Below, in pieces: positions 49,187 to 60,200 of a DNA stretch of 64,000 nt. Origin of the DNA: Acholoe squamosa (lineage: Eukaryota > Annelida > Polychaeta > Phyllodocida > Polynoidae); assembly GCA_949317995.1 (NCBI GenBank), contig OX439036.1:24774854-24838853 (forward strand), read 5' to 3'. The position numbers and the translations under genes are program-made. A model generated the notes under the pieces. It was not told the DNA's origin, ran no database searches, and was given only the letters and a program-made list of their open reading frames with translations. Position 1 is the first letter of the stretch. Every line of letters starts with the position of its first letter.

Positions 49187-49782
49187 TTAGCAGTGCTACA
49201 TTCAATTGCTATTGCCGTTTTCTGGCCGTTCAGATGGCGTTCCATCTTTTAGAGAAGTACTGGTATAAATAACAATCGACCTATTTGTGTAACTTGTAGA
49301 TACAAGGAATACATCAGCCATCCTATTTGATGTTTATTCATTTTGTAAAAAAACATTGAGATTCTGTACAAACAATATCCAAATAACCCCCCGGCACTGA
49401 ACATCCCTCAAAGGGGACAGAAGAAATAGTCTCATAATCTGTGTCATGTTTTTTCTTTGATTTTTCAAATATATATTTTCAAATGTATACATCCTTGGTC
49501 TTAGATCTGTCAGGAATAATGAAAGACTTAGTAATAGTTATCGTTACCTGTATATGAATAGAAATGGGAATAGTTCATAGCACCAGTCTATTAATATGAG
49601 TGTTTGACTATGTATAGATCATTTTGTATCTCAATGAAGACCAATTAAAAAAAAAGAAGAAAAGAATAGAGTATCAATTGTTCCTATAATGGGCAACGCA
49701 CCATTAATCTGGTAATATCTTTGCAGACGTTGCTTTTGATGGATAATTACTACAGCAGTGGACCGAGTGAGATTACATGTAT
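49187..49782. other. 3' flank of the SETD9-type gene
   Basis: No exon is seen. This AT-rich stretch presumably includes the 3' UTR of the - strand gene that ends at 49783. Confidence 0.4.
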
Positions 49783-49870
49783 TTAGTGAACAACTGTGAA
49801 GTACGAAGAGAAGAGCTCTTCTCCCTCGTCGATGTCTCTTGTTGAAATGAGGACAACGGTGCGCACTGAC
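49783..49870 (-). CDS. SETD9: SETD9 last exon
   Basis: The acceptor is attacag. It encodes SVRTVVLISTRDIDEGEELF, then SSYFTVVH and stop, matching the C-terminus of human SETD9. Confidence 0.93.
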
Positions 49871-51679
49871 CTGTAATTATAAAATAGGATTTGATTCACA
49901 GACTGCCAATTAAATATGTTTTCAATTGAGATAAGCCACTTTGGAGAATGTAGTACATGCCTATTGTTATATGCCACAGCCACAGTAACATACCATTTAG
50001 TCTTAGGATCGTGTATACATGTTTCTAATTTGTGATATATGATAATTATGTATCCTGACTAAAGGATATATACATTTTATGGATCTACATCAAAATCAAA
50101 ATTTTGCCCAATATTTAAGTATTATATATACTTGCCTGGCAGTGACATCTTCTGTATGGGTCAATGAAGGGGAGTAGAATACATTTGGTATAAACTGACG
50201 GAGTTCAAAGGGGAATGAAGTAGGGATGTCAAGTTCTTGATATGCAACATTAGCAGGATATTCTGCAATAATATTTAAACAAATTGTCAGAAAGAGAGTA
50301 ATTCAACATCTAATAAATACAAGGCTCAAATTGTGAAACAAGAACGAAATCCTTGATATAATTTCAGACTGTTTCTGTATATCAAATATGTGCAAACGGG
50401 GAACTACCATACATATGCACGATGAATTAAAACACAAGAACATCACAATTTATCTAACATCATATGTAATGATTATCTCGCTGCATGTTACCTTTATTAT
50501 GATTATTGACATATTGTCCAACTGCTAATGGATTGACTGGATGCTGAGTCAACCAGGACATGTCACAGCTGAAGTAGGGTCCCACACGTTCACGCTGGCT
50601 GCACGATCTAAGATGGATCATGTGTTAGTATTTGCACCTAGTATATTCCATGATACAATGTGTTTAGAATTCAATTCACTTGACAAGAGATCTCCATGCT
50701 TTTCTTTTTTTTTTTGCCTTATAGCTTTAATATCTATGCTTGATACTCGGTAAGCCTTTTTAACTGATATGAAATGTGCATTTAGAGTGTTTTAAAGTTT
50801 CTTTTTTTTTCAGTTGAATTCACATACATGTTTACTACAAGCAGCTTATGAGTAAAATGGTGCAGACGTGCAGCTTTTGATATACCTGTACCACAATTAA
50901 GGTAATGGTGTGCCTTACTTGTAAATGAATCCTGAAATACCTTTATCATTGCCATCTACTAAGATCCCATCGATGCACCTAAAGATGAATGGATTTCTAA
51001 TCGACTGAAACAGTATTGGCTCAGATACGTAATACACTGCACCTAAAATAGATGAAAGAGGTCACGTCCACCATTCATGAGCAGTATATAATGAATTTGA
51101 ACATACAAGTAACAATGGTTTTTTTTTAAAGAAATTGGTAAATACACTTTCGAGATTTGGAACAATTAATGGACATCTAAAACACACTTTACACTAAATT
51201 TGCAAAATCTGAAAACTTAATGTTTTCAAAACATGTCAAACGCGATTAACGTTACAAAAAACCTTATGATTTTGTGATTTCATCTAATAATTCTGGTACT
51301 ACCAGGTACATGTATATGGATCATTAAAGAAATCTTACCAGGATAGATAGCGACGACGCTGCCTTTTGGGACCCTTCCCTTATTAACTATCACACCTTTA
51401 CCGCCACTGAAGATTTTGCTTTGAGTTCTTATCACTGAAAATCCCATAGTTTCTGACATGAGATCTAGATTACTTTTGGCTAGCGTTACATCTCCGCGTT
51501 GCTGCTTTTGTTGCTGGTTCAGGATATAATCGACAGATTTAGCCGATTCTGAGTGGCCATTATCAAGCCTCGTGATGCCTTGGTTGATGAATCGAGAAAA
51601 TAATGTTGTGAGTGTCTCTGTAACTTCTGAATCTGGTATGATCTTGTCAGTGCAACCTTTTGGCACGTTCCGGATTGAC
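49783..51679 (-). CDS. SETD9: SETD9-type SET-domain protein, exon 2 to last exon
   Basis: Five exons on the - strand (51339-51679, 50919-51042, 50492-50607, 50136-50262, 49783-49870) join in phase into about 265 codons ending at TAA 49785-49783. They align along their length with human SETD9: CTDKIIPDSEV, TMGFSVIRTQSKIFSGGKGV, VPKGSVVAIYPG, EPILFQSIRNPFIFRC, DGNDKGIS, NPLAVGQYVNN, ANVAYQELDIP and TRDIDEGEELFSSYFTVV. The SET-domain NH-like motif (VGQYVNNHN) and final EELFSSY core are present. SETD9 is a putative lysine methyltransferase with poorly known substrate. The first exon, about 35 codons in human, is not recognised. One intron uses a GC donor. Confidence 0.93.
50136..50262 (-). CDS. 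SETD9: SETD9 exon 5, followed by a GC donor
   Basis: The acceptor is attgcag. It encodes YPANVAYQELDIPTSFPF, then ELRQFIPNVFYS and SLTHTEDVTA. The donor reads CCAG followed by gcaagt, a non-canonical but well-known GC-AG intron; phase into the last exon is preserved. Confidence 0.88.
50492..50607 (-). CDS. SETD9: SETD9 exon 4
   Basis: Acceptor atcttag and donor gtaac bound the exon. It encodes SCSQRERVGPYFSCDMSW, then NPLAVGQYVNNHNK, the part of the SET domain expected to bind the cofactor. Confidence 0.92.
50919..51042 (-). CDS. SETD9: SETD9 exon 3
   Basis: Acceptor attttag and donor gtaagg bound the exon. It encodes AVYYVSEPILFQSIRNPF, then IFRCIDGILVDGNDKGIS; phases match both neighbours. 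Confidence 0.92.
51339..51679 (-). CDS. SETD9: SETD9 exon 2
   Basis: The acceptor read on the - strand is tttctaaag and the donor gtaaga. It encodes about 113 residues from SIRNVPKGCTDK to AIYPG and leaves one base. It starts with one carried base, so an upstream coding exon is needed. Confidence 0.92.
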
Positions 51680-52678
51680 CTTTAGAAATATCAAAGACAG
51701 AAATTTGTGATGGAATCAGACCTCCATAGATAGAGAGCAATAGAAATTTATTTGATATGTTATATGTTAGAGAAAGTTTTTTTTCCGTAATATGCAGTGT
51801 GTATGTACTGGTGCATTTCTAACAAAGGGAAACTGATGTAATTTGATAACCAGACTACCCCATCTATAACTTAGGGCACGGCTTAACTAGCTGGTAACTA
51901 GCTTAAGGCAACCACAGACGGGCCCGATTCACGCCAGACGTGATCGATACCTAGGGTATCTATATGTGTGTGTGGCAGATGTCCTCCCGATCGAGTCTGT
52001 ACTATCAAACATGTTTTATTTCTCCTGACTCGATCGGCCGATCCAGTCGGCTGACTGAGTTTGGCCCTTCTGGGGTCCCCTTTAGGTAGTGGCAGTGCCA
52101 ATATTGGTATACATGTATGCCATATTTGCAATAATTTTCACAAGTACCGGTAAAACCATGATTTTTTTTCATCATATGAAGGGGTGTAAAAGTGAGAACT
52201 GAAAGTGTGTGCTGGATGTTGGGGCACCCACTCATGACACTCCAAATTGAAAGCTCTTCAGTATCTCTCACTACAGACATGGCTAAATGTTGGACTGAAC
52301 TGGAAAAATCAATCCAGAAGTGATTACATCTGTACACTGCAATGCTATGATATGGGCCTACATCAACATATATACTGTACTGATGGGCCTAATATAGGCT
52401 CATAAAGTAAGGGAGTGATCATTTTATAACAACCATGTCCAATGGTGAGGCGGTTTTTTGTGCAAGGATCAAATTTATCCTCCCCCCCGAATGCCCTTAA
52501 ACTGTCTAAGAACGCGCCCTTTTAACCTATAGGAGCCTAGACCCAATAATAGCCAGAGGGTCTACCAATTTGAATTTCGCTGGTTATGACAAAAGTGGCA
52601 AAGTACATTGATAGGGCATTGTCATGTTGGGTACCTTGTCTCTGGAATACGCGGGACGCAACTTGCTATGTTGGTCTA

Positions 52679-53207
52679 TGTCCTGGGGGCATGCAGCGCT
52701 GCCCGCGTGATGACGCATATATTTTCAGGACTGCCGCATGGGATGAGCATGCCCTGAGGGTACATTGCTGTGCTCCTACATGTCAATGATTCACTGCCTT
52801 CTAGTGTATGCCCTGAGGGCATCGTGTATCGGCACTGAGGGCATATTCCTACCCTCTTGAAGTTCTGGGATTGACCAAAAATAAGTACATGCCCTGAGGG
52901 CAACATCAGGTTATCTGTGCCCTAAGGGCATAGTTCTTGTTTCTCCACACTATGACTGACCAAACATGCACTCAGGGCATTGGTGGATCAATGCCCTTGG
53001 GGCATTACTTTGTATACCACAACGATATTTCTGTTTGTTAATTATCTTCAGAGAACAGACATTCCCTGGGGGCATAAGTAGATTAGAATGCCTCAGGGTA
53101 TGGCACAGATGCCCCGAGGGCATTGCTGTTAAAAAAATGCCCTTGGGCTTAAAAGTTATGTTACTAGTATTTCATAACCTTAAAGTCCAGAAAATGCCAT
53201 GAGGATA
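52679..53207. promoter_or_regulatory. Cluster of AP-2-like near-palindromes ATGCCCTGAGGGCAT
   Basis: About fourteen copies of a 13-15-bp near-palindrome lie in 530 bp, at roughly 52679, 52750, 52808, 52832, 52889, 52918, 52966, 52991, 53061, 53088, 53109, 53138 and 53194, with others partial. The copy at 52808-52822 is exact ATGCCCTGAGGGCAT. The core GCCCTGAGGGC equals the known TFAP2 binding site. The bases between copies do not repeat, so it is not a simple tandem array. It is either a homotypic AP-2 cluster in the 5' region of the SETD9 gene, or the subterminal array of a decayed transposon. Confidence 0.6.
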
Positions 53208-53222
53208 CAAATAATTCCTTTA

Positions 53223-53568
53223 GGCCACTCAAAAAAACTGGTTTCTCATCACCAACCCCTGAAAAATATGACGAGGGCGATTTTTTTCTTTTTTCTTTTT
53301 TACTCTGGGCATATCGGGGCATGAACGGGGTTGGGTCATTTCCCGTCTCCCGAATATTTGAGATCAAAAGTTTCGGTTTTAGTACTTAAAGTGCACTCAA
53401 TCTCGTGCCCACTGCATTGCTGACATCATTAGCTTTAAATTGATACTAAATATGCCCATACCTTTCAATTTTTAACTATGTTTCTGAGTAAAAGAAATGT
53501 GAAAAAAATCTTCAAAACCCAATTTTTAGATGCGCGCGGTGATGAGAAACCAGTTTTTTTGAGTGGCC
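53223..53568. mobile_element. Harbinger-like MITE (346 bp)
   Basis: The inverted repeats are about 31 bp and identical (start GGCCACTCAAAAAAACTGGT). TTA flanks both ends (53220-53222 and 53569-53571). The interior is non-coding. Perfect ends suggest a recent insertion. Confidence 0.85.
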
Positions 53569-54706
53569 TTATAGGCGGCCTATCCTAAGTCAAAATTTCC
53601 GAGGGCGGGTATGGAAAAATTTACAACACACACGCCGAATTTCACCACCACTCCTCCCTTTATAGTGAGCTCGGCCTAATTTTTTGGTAGAGGGCCATCA
53701 TAAATCGCATTTAATAGATGTTGTCATGCCAAATTTGACCATTTTTAACAGCCCCGGGCCCCCCTTCATATGCAATGCTGAGGGTATATGGAAAATTAAT
53801 CCAGCCATGCTGGCCTTACCCCCTTACCCCCTCCTCCAGCATGACGTCATTTGTGGATGGCCCCTAGGTAGGCACTTTGATAGAATTTTAAAATTGAAAA
53901 CAAAAATATCTTTTCAGTGGCATGTGATAGAACTCAGAGAGACATTTCCAAATCTTTTGGAATTATGTTTCTGTTATATAGAACCAAATCTACAAGACAT
54001 TTAGTGTGCGAAATATTGAGCTGGGTAGGACCATAGAAATGAGTGTTTCAGCTTTAGTGACGTAGGTTTATCTAGCAGCTAAATTAGCTTTATTTCAATA
54101 AAATTGTCAATTTTCAATGAATTTACTTGAAATTTTCAGTAGATATCAAGAGTAATGCGTTTTTGCCAAAACATATCCAATCTAATGGTGTGACCTAGAA
54201 TTGACCTTAAATTGATCTTGCAGTGACCTTGAAGTGCCCTTAAAATGAGACACTAATGCATTTTGTCCCACTTGAAAAAGTACCTGTCCCAAATCAGACA
54301 TGCATGAAATTTTGTGTGTAGATCATTTGATATCCAATAAATCTGTCTAAATAGGTATTTATAATGTTAGGAGAAGTCTTAATACTCTTATCCCACTTTG
54401 ATAATTACCTTTCAATTGAATTGAGTGTAGCTCATCATCTCCTATAATTGGTCTTTTTGATGCCCGATTTCGCTGGGGGGGGGGGGGTGGCCCAATTATC
54501 TCAGCTTTAAAATTAGACCCTAAAGCCCCAGATATTCCTTGTATTAGTGATAGAAATCGTCGATTTCCGTCACTATCTATGAAAATCGGGAGTGCCCATA
54601 GAGCCAAGCAAAAATCATTCACACCTTTGGCAGCTTATCTGAGCAGCCACTGGGGCGTTATCAAAGTGCCTACCCTAGGCCTACCCTAGGCTAGGCTAGA
54701 GCTACA

Positions 54707-54779
54707 CTGGCCAGCTGTGGGTGTTCCGTCCCTCCACAGTATTGTGGAGGGATGGAACACCCACAGCTAGCTGGCCAGC
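54707..54779. repeat. Hairpin with about 33-bp arms
   Basis: CTGGCCAGCTGTGGGTGTTC and onward to CCTCCACA pairs with its reverse complement after a loop of about five bases; the right arm has four extra bases (AGCT) and one mismatch. A short CTACCCTAGG tandem precedes it. Confidence 0.75.
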
Positions 54780-54802
54780 AGCCTCGACCAAAGAGGTAAA
54801 AT

Positions 54803-55075
54803 CTAGTATAAGAGATCCCACTCCGCCGTATTGGGTGACGCAAGATTGGGCTCCTGAACCGCGTTACTCATAGGAGATGGGCCAGCTTGCACCAGGGTGT
54901 AAACGTGAGGGCTCCCATAGAGCGCAATGTTAAACATCGCAACTTGATCGGCAATTTTGAAATGGAAATCTTTGGAATTAAAAATTAATTCTGGTATCTG
55001 TAGATAGCTATTGACATGAACTAAATCAGTATCGAGATCATTTAAAAGAAAAACGAGATGTGCAGCGATCAGCAT
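54803..55075 (-). other. Unrecognised 90-codon open frame
   Basis: The frame starts MLIAAHLVFLLNDLDTDLVH and contains IPELIFNSKDFHFK and VAMFNIALYGS. The start follows an acceptor-like tcatttcag on the - strand. It sits 5' of the SETD9 exons, but does not resemble the expected basic first exon (YKYRFVPWIALNL-like). It may be chance. Confidence 0.2.
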
Positions 55076-56063
55076 TCCCTGAAATGACGGACACTTTTGA
55101 CAGTTTGACCCCTCTGTGCTAGGCCTTTCCTCTCACGAAGCACAGAGTGCTCAGATTCGTAACTTCACTTTCCACTGTCAGTGTGGTTAAACTGAGCCAA
55201 TAAATAAAAATCTAAGTACATACAATTTTTATTTAGGTCATTCTCTGTCATATACTATGATATGGAAGTTGTGGAAGGAATAAAAATAATTATTTTGATA
55301 GGGTGAACATGAGTTGTTTTCACGTGTTTCAGTAGAAAATGCCCAAAATTGACAAGTTGCGTGGGCTATCCAAGGTTCCCCCCACAAGACAGTTCACATA
55401 AATAATATCTAAACCTAAGAATAAACATCTTTGAGTCCTGCCCTTTCACCCAGTGGTCGAATTATTTCATTAGGGAGCATTCATTATTTATGGCAGGGGT
55501 GGGGGTGAGCAAATTGAGGGGGGGGGCATTTATTTTCAGGGTATTCTTTGGGGGGGCCAAATATTTTCAGGGTATTCTTAGAGGGGGGGGGCATTTGTTT
55601 TTTACCTATTCTTAGAGGGGGGGCCATTTATTTTTAGGGTATTTATCCAAAATGCCGCGAATTTCGTCACCATAAAATGTCTTTTAATGTATCACTATCA
55701 GAGACTCCTTTTGAAAGACTAAAGGTAATCAAATTGATCCAGTACAGTGAAATCTAATTGGATGGAACTATATTCAGAGATCTTTTTCAATTGATCAATA
55801 CCAATGTGCATTTCTTGTCGATGACTACCAGTACATGCAGCTACAGCTGATTTTTAACCTATTTCATCTAGGAAGTCGCATACTTTAATAGAGATGATAC
55901 GTAGTATGCACCATCTTCTAAAGAATCTGAGTCTCTCTTATGAACAACAAGACATGTCATCCTGGTGATCTTACATGTTTCCCAGGAGAATAACTGCATA
56001 AATTCATCCCACTTAAATCTCCTGCAAATCATGCTGTAAAGGTTCATGGAGAGAAAACATGTT
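55076..56063. repeat. Gene-free stretch with a G-rich tandem repeat
   Basis: From about 55515 to 55640 a unit of about 34 bp (GGGGGGGGGCATTTATTTTC AGGGTATTCTT) occurs about four times. The preceding AGGGAGCATTCATTATTTATG resembles the Harbinger-type end at 30417. No gene is seen. Confidence 0.6.
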
Positions 56064-56336
56064 ACTGTTATCTCCTGCGTATAAGGCACACCTCACATAT
56101 AAGACACACTCTGAGTTGAAGGAAAACTTATAAGGCACATCGGGGGGGGGGGGTGATTTTTGAATGTTTAGTTCTGGTTTAGTAATCATGGTGCAGCTTA
56201 TAGGTAAGGATTTTATACCATAGAATAGTACTAAAATGAGCGAAACTTAATCTCAGATGGGTCTTAGATCATTTCCATCAACCTAAGGTGTTTCCTCTAT
56301 AAAAGGTGCATCCCCCACATGAGGATTTACTGTAGT
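56064..56336. mobile_element. Old relative of the 233-bp MITE family
   Basis: Words such as CTCCTGCGTATAAGGCACAC at the left and, at the right, AAAAGGTGCATCCCCCACATG followed by a CTGTAG-type end parallel the 233-bp elements but with heavy divergence. A G-run lies near 56141. Confidence 0.45.
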
Positions 56337-56663
56337 CCAGAGTGTATGAAGTATAGAAATAAATTTGGCATTCGGCTTGCGTGCAATACTGAAAGTTGTG
56401 AAAGTTTTTCAAATAACTTTTGGAACATCCAACTTGTGTGAAGGTAATGTAAGATACAAGACCACCTGATCGTGTAAGGACATGTTATAAGGCACATCTC
56501 ATGTGGGTATACATGTAAGCCCCGGGTCAAGGTAAAACCCAATTGGCAAATGTTGGGATTTCAAAGTACATACAAAATATCCTGTGGGTGAGGCACAGAT
56601 TGGGTGAAAGTTGGAAAATTAAGTACTGTTCTACAATATGACAACCTGACTTTAGGAGGATTC

Positions 56664-56828
56664 TGTAATGTTCTATGGGCTGACCTGAATAATCCATGAA
56701 TTTAACTGCTGGAGATACACACACAACACTGAACCAAAATGGCTGCTGGACTCAAACTAATTATTTATTCACAAGAGGTCACATGACCTGAATACTGGTC
56801 TGTGATTGGCCGATGGCTCAACACTACA
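56664..56828 (-). repeat. 3' LTR of the Gypsy element
   Basis: It reads TGTAGTGTTGAGCC...ACATTACA on the - strand, with TG...CA ends, and is nearly identical to the 5' LTR. It is unusually short for an LTR. Confidence 0.92.
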
Positions 56829-57028
56829 TCTCTCCCCTTTTAGAATAAACCTTGGGTTATTCGTAATGTTGAAACACATATTTAGGATAAGACACTATGA
56901 AAGTACTATTCAAATGTTCAGAATATATACTGTCAGTTAAGAATGTTTATGGTAAACCATGTCAGCATCTTCTCGTATGTATCAGATATATCAGTCACTG
57001 TTCTTTTGCATATTGAATGCGCGTACTA

Positions 57029-57261
57029 CCGTAAACTCCCGCGTATAAGACGCGTCCTCTATGCCAAACAAAATGCTGGGGAGTCTTATAGCTTTCTCTC
57101 AAGTTGGGGGTGCGTCTTATACGAGGGGTAATTTTTCTATAGAAATGTACTAATCTTACAAATTTCAGCATTAAAATGTGCGTTTTATATGCGAAAATGC
57201 ATGTGCTAAGTTTGGGGTGCGTCTTATACGCGCAGCGCGTCTCCTACGTGGGAGACTACGG
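57029..57261. mobile_element. 233-bp MITE family, copy 2, nested in the Gypsy element
   Basis: The ends are CCGTAAACTCCCGCGTATAA and, inward from the right, CCGTAGTCTCCCACGTAGGA. TA lies at both borders (57027-57028, 57262-57263). It sits between the integrase region and the 3' LTR of the Gypsy element, so it inserted later than that element. Confidence 0.88.
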
Positions 57262-60200
57262 TAGTTCTCAAATAAATGAAACTTATGTATCTACCATAAA
57301 ATTCTCAACATATCTATAAGGAGAGGATAGACTGTCCTCATCCTTTATAAAGATCTTGGGGATTATTCTGCCCTGTGTGGAAGATCTTTATTTTCCCTAA
57401 ACTACATAGTCTTTTAACCATGCTGGCTTTGATCTGTTACATTGTGGTCTTTCATTAACCACAACTGGTTACTTTGGAGTTGAACACTGAGGAGTTAATG
57501 GTATTTCAGCATTCGGACATGGCGGTGTGACAGGCATAGGACCTGTCTCAGGCACATCAACAGGTTGTTGAGTACTTCTAGTTGGATAAGGCATCATCCT
57601 GGGAGCCTCATCATCACTCTCATCGTCTGATCTCACAGGTTGAATGTTCTTGTCAATAACTTTAAACTTAGAGGTGTTCCTGGTGATGTGTTTGTCACCT
57701 CTATTAGCAGTGACCATTGACCCTTTACGCTCCGTAACAATGTAGGGTTTGGAGTCATACGGTGTTGTTGTCTTGTTCCGTCGAGGTTGCTCTACCAGGA
57801 CAACATCTCCTTGTCTGATGTCACTGGGAACAGCACGTCTCCGTTCATCTGCATAAGACTTCATTTTAGCCTTTGCTTGCTCATCTTGGCGACGCATCAC
57901 ACTATCATTCCTTTCCTCCCCTAAAAATGAAGGAAGTTTCACCTCAAATGGACGTCCAAACATGGCAACAGCAGGCGACTCACCAGTTGTACAGTGAGGT
58001 ATAGCGCGGTAGTTACGAAAAAACTTGTTTATTTCCTGTTTCCAAGGTTTTCTCTCAGTGCGTGCACCTTTCACAACCTTGCCTAGATTCCTCATGAATC
58101 GCTCACACTCGCCATTCGCCTGAGGCCATAATGGTGTGACCCTTCAATGATGGAAACCAGAGTATTTGGCAAAGTCTGCAAACTCTGCTCCTTGAAATGG
58201 AGGTCCATTGTCAGTCTTGAGTTCAACTGGTTTTCCAAGCGTTGAGAATAAGTCATCTAGGACTGGTACAACAGCCCTAGCACTTGTAGAAAACACCGTC
58301 AATACTATTGGGAATCTTGAGTAATCATCAATGCTCAACATCTTCCATGGTCCATCTGGAAGTGGAGTCATCATAAGTGGTGTCTGTGATTGTTTCTTAA
58401 CCACAGCTTGACAAGGCAGACACTGATTGATTCTCCTCTTCAACTTAGCATCAATACCTAGAAACCAAACTTTGGTGCGGATATAGACATAGCCACGAAG
58501 TTGACATACTCCTCACCATCTAACTCAGCTCTGTAAGCCTTGGCCTTCCGATTGGGATGCCGTGATAGATAGTCAGCCGGGTTGTCTTTTCCTGGTCTGT
58601 AGACAACTATCATGTCATACCTCTGGAGTCTTAAAGTCCATTTCTCAATCCGTGCAGGTGGATTTGCATGAGGATTGTTATAAATGGAAGTCAGTGGCTT
58701 ATGGTCAGCGACTATAGTGAAAGGACTGCCCAGTACATACAGATGATACCGCTCACAACCGAAGACAACTCCAAGTGCTTCTCTCTCTATCTGTGAGTAT
58801 CTCTGTTCCACTGGAGACAGTGCTCTACTTATAGAACTAACCACGACATTCTCTCCATTGATCTTATGTGTCAGTATCGGTCCCAGACCAACCGGACTCG
58901 CATCGACAATGATCTCAGTCGGTTTGTCTGGATCGTAGTAGCGGGTTACTGTATCCTCAAGTAAGGATTTCTTCAACTCCTTTAAAGCATCTTCCTGACG
59001 TCTACCCCAGTTCCACTCAACGTCCTTCTTAGTTAGCTCTCTCAGAGGCTCAGTAATTGTCGCATAGTTCGGGATGAACCTAGCGCAGTAATTGGCCATA
59101 CCAAGCAGAGAACGTACATCTGTTGGAGTCTGGGGAGCATCAGCTTCGTTAAGTGCGGCAACCTTATCTGGGTCTGGTAACATACCTTCCTTGGAGAAGA
59201 CATATCCTAGATACTTAAGATTGTCCTTGTTCAGAATACACTTCGCCCTATTCAAAGTTAGGCCCTTCTTGCGGAGTCTTTGTAGCACCCTCTGTAGACT
59301 GTCATCATGGCTCTCTTGGGTCTTGCCATAGATCAGAATATCATCACTGACATTCAACACACCAGGAATACCTTCCAGTGACTCACGGATAGCATTCTGG
59401 AATATCTCGGATGCACAGCATATCCCAAAGTTCAGCCTTTTATATCTCCACAGTCCGATATGAATGGTGAAGGTAGTGATGTACCTTGACTCCTTGTCCA
59501 AGAGTAACTGATGATACCCCTGGTTCAAGTCCAATTTAGAGAACTTGACTGACCCGTTCAGATCACTCACTATTTCTTCAATAGTAGGCATTATGTGTCT
59601 GACCCTTAGAATAGCCTTGTTTGCACTCTTCATGTCCACACACATTTTGATGTCTGTAGGATCACTGGACTTGGGTGGAAAGACAGGTTGGGAGACCCAG
59701 GGTGTTGGTCCCTCCACACATTCAATGATGTCGTCTTTCTCCAATTGTCTGAGTTTCTCTTCAACCTAACTTCTCAGATTGATAGGGATCCTTCTGTGTG
59801 GTTTTGCCACAGGTGGAATACTCTCATCTATATGCAGCTTGACAGTAAAGTCTTTCAACAGTCCCATTCCTTTGAACTATGGATCTGAGTCATCAAAGCA
59901 TATAGCAAGGAGGCGTTCCATGTTTGCTTGTATGAGACCTAATGCCTCTCCAGTCTCATAAGTCAGCAAGCTTCCTTCAGTTTCTTCTGTGACAAAGAAT
60001 AATGCATCTGTCTTCTTGTCATGAACCTGAATACAAGCTCTAAATCTACCTCGGATGTTGATTGGTACTTTAGATGTATAGGCTTTCAGAACAATATCTG
60101 GGGGTTGCAGCGTCGGCTTTATCTCCATACTCTTGAATGCAGCATTGTCAATGATGTTGATACCTGCGCCCGTGTCAAGAATGAATGGGATCCTGGTACC

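Noticed and set aside
52407-52680. Left end of a Harbinger-like element carrying the AP-2-like cluster
   Set aside because: AGGGAGTGATCATTTTATAA resembles such an end, but no matching inverted end or TTA duplication was found on the far side.
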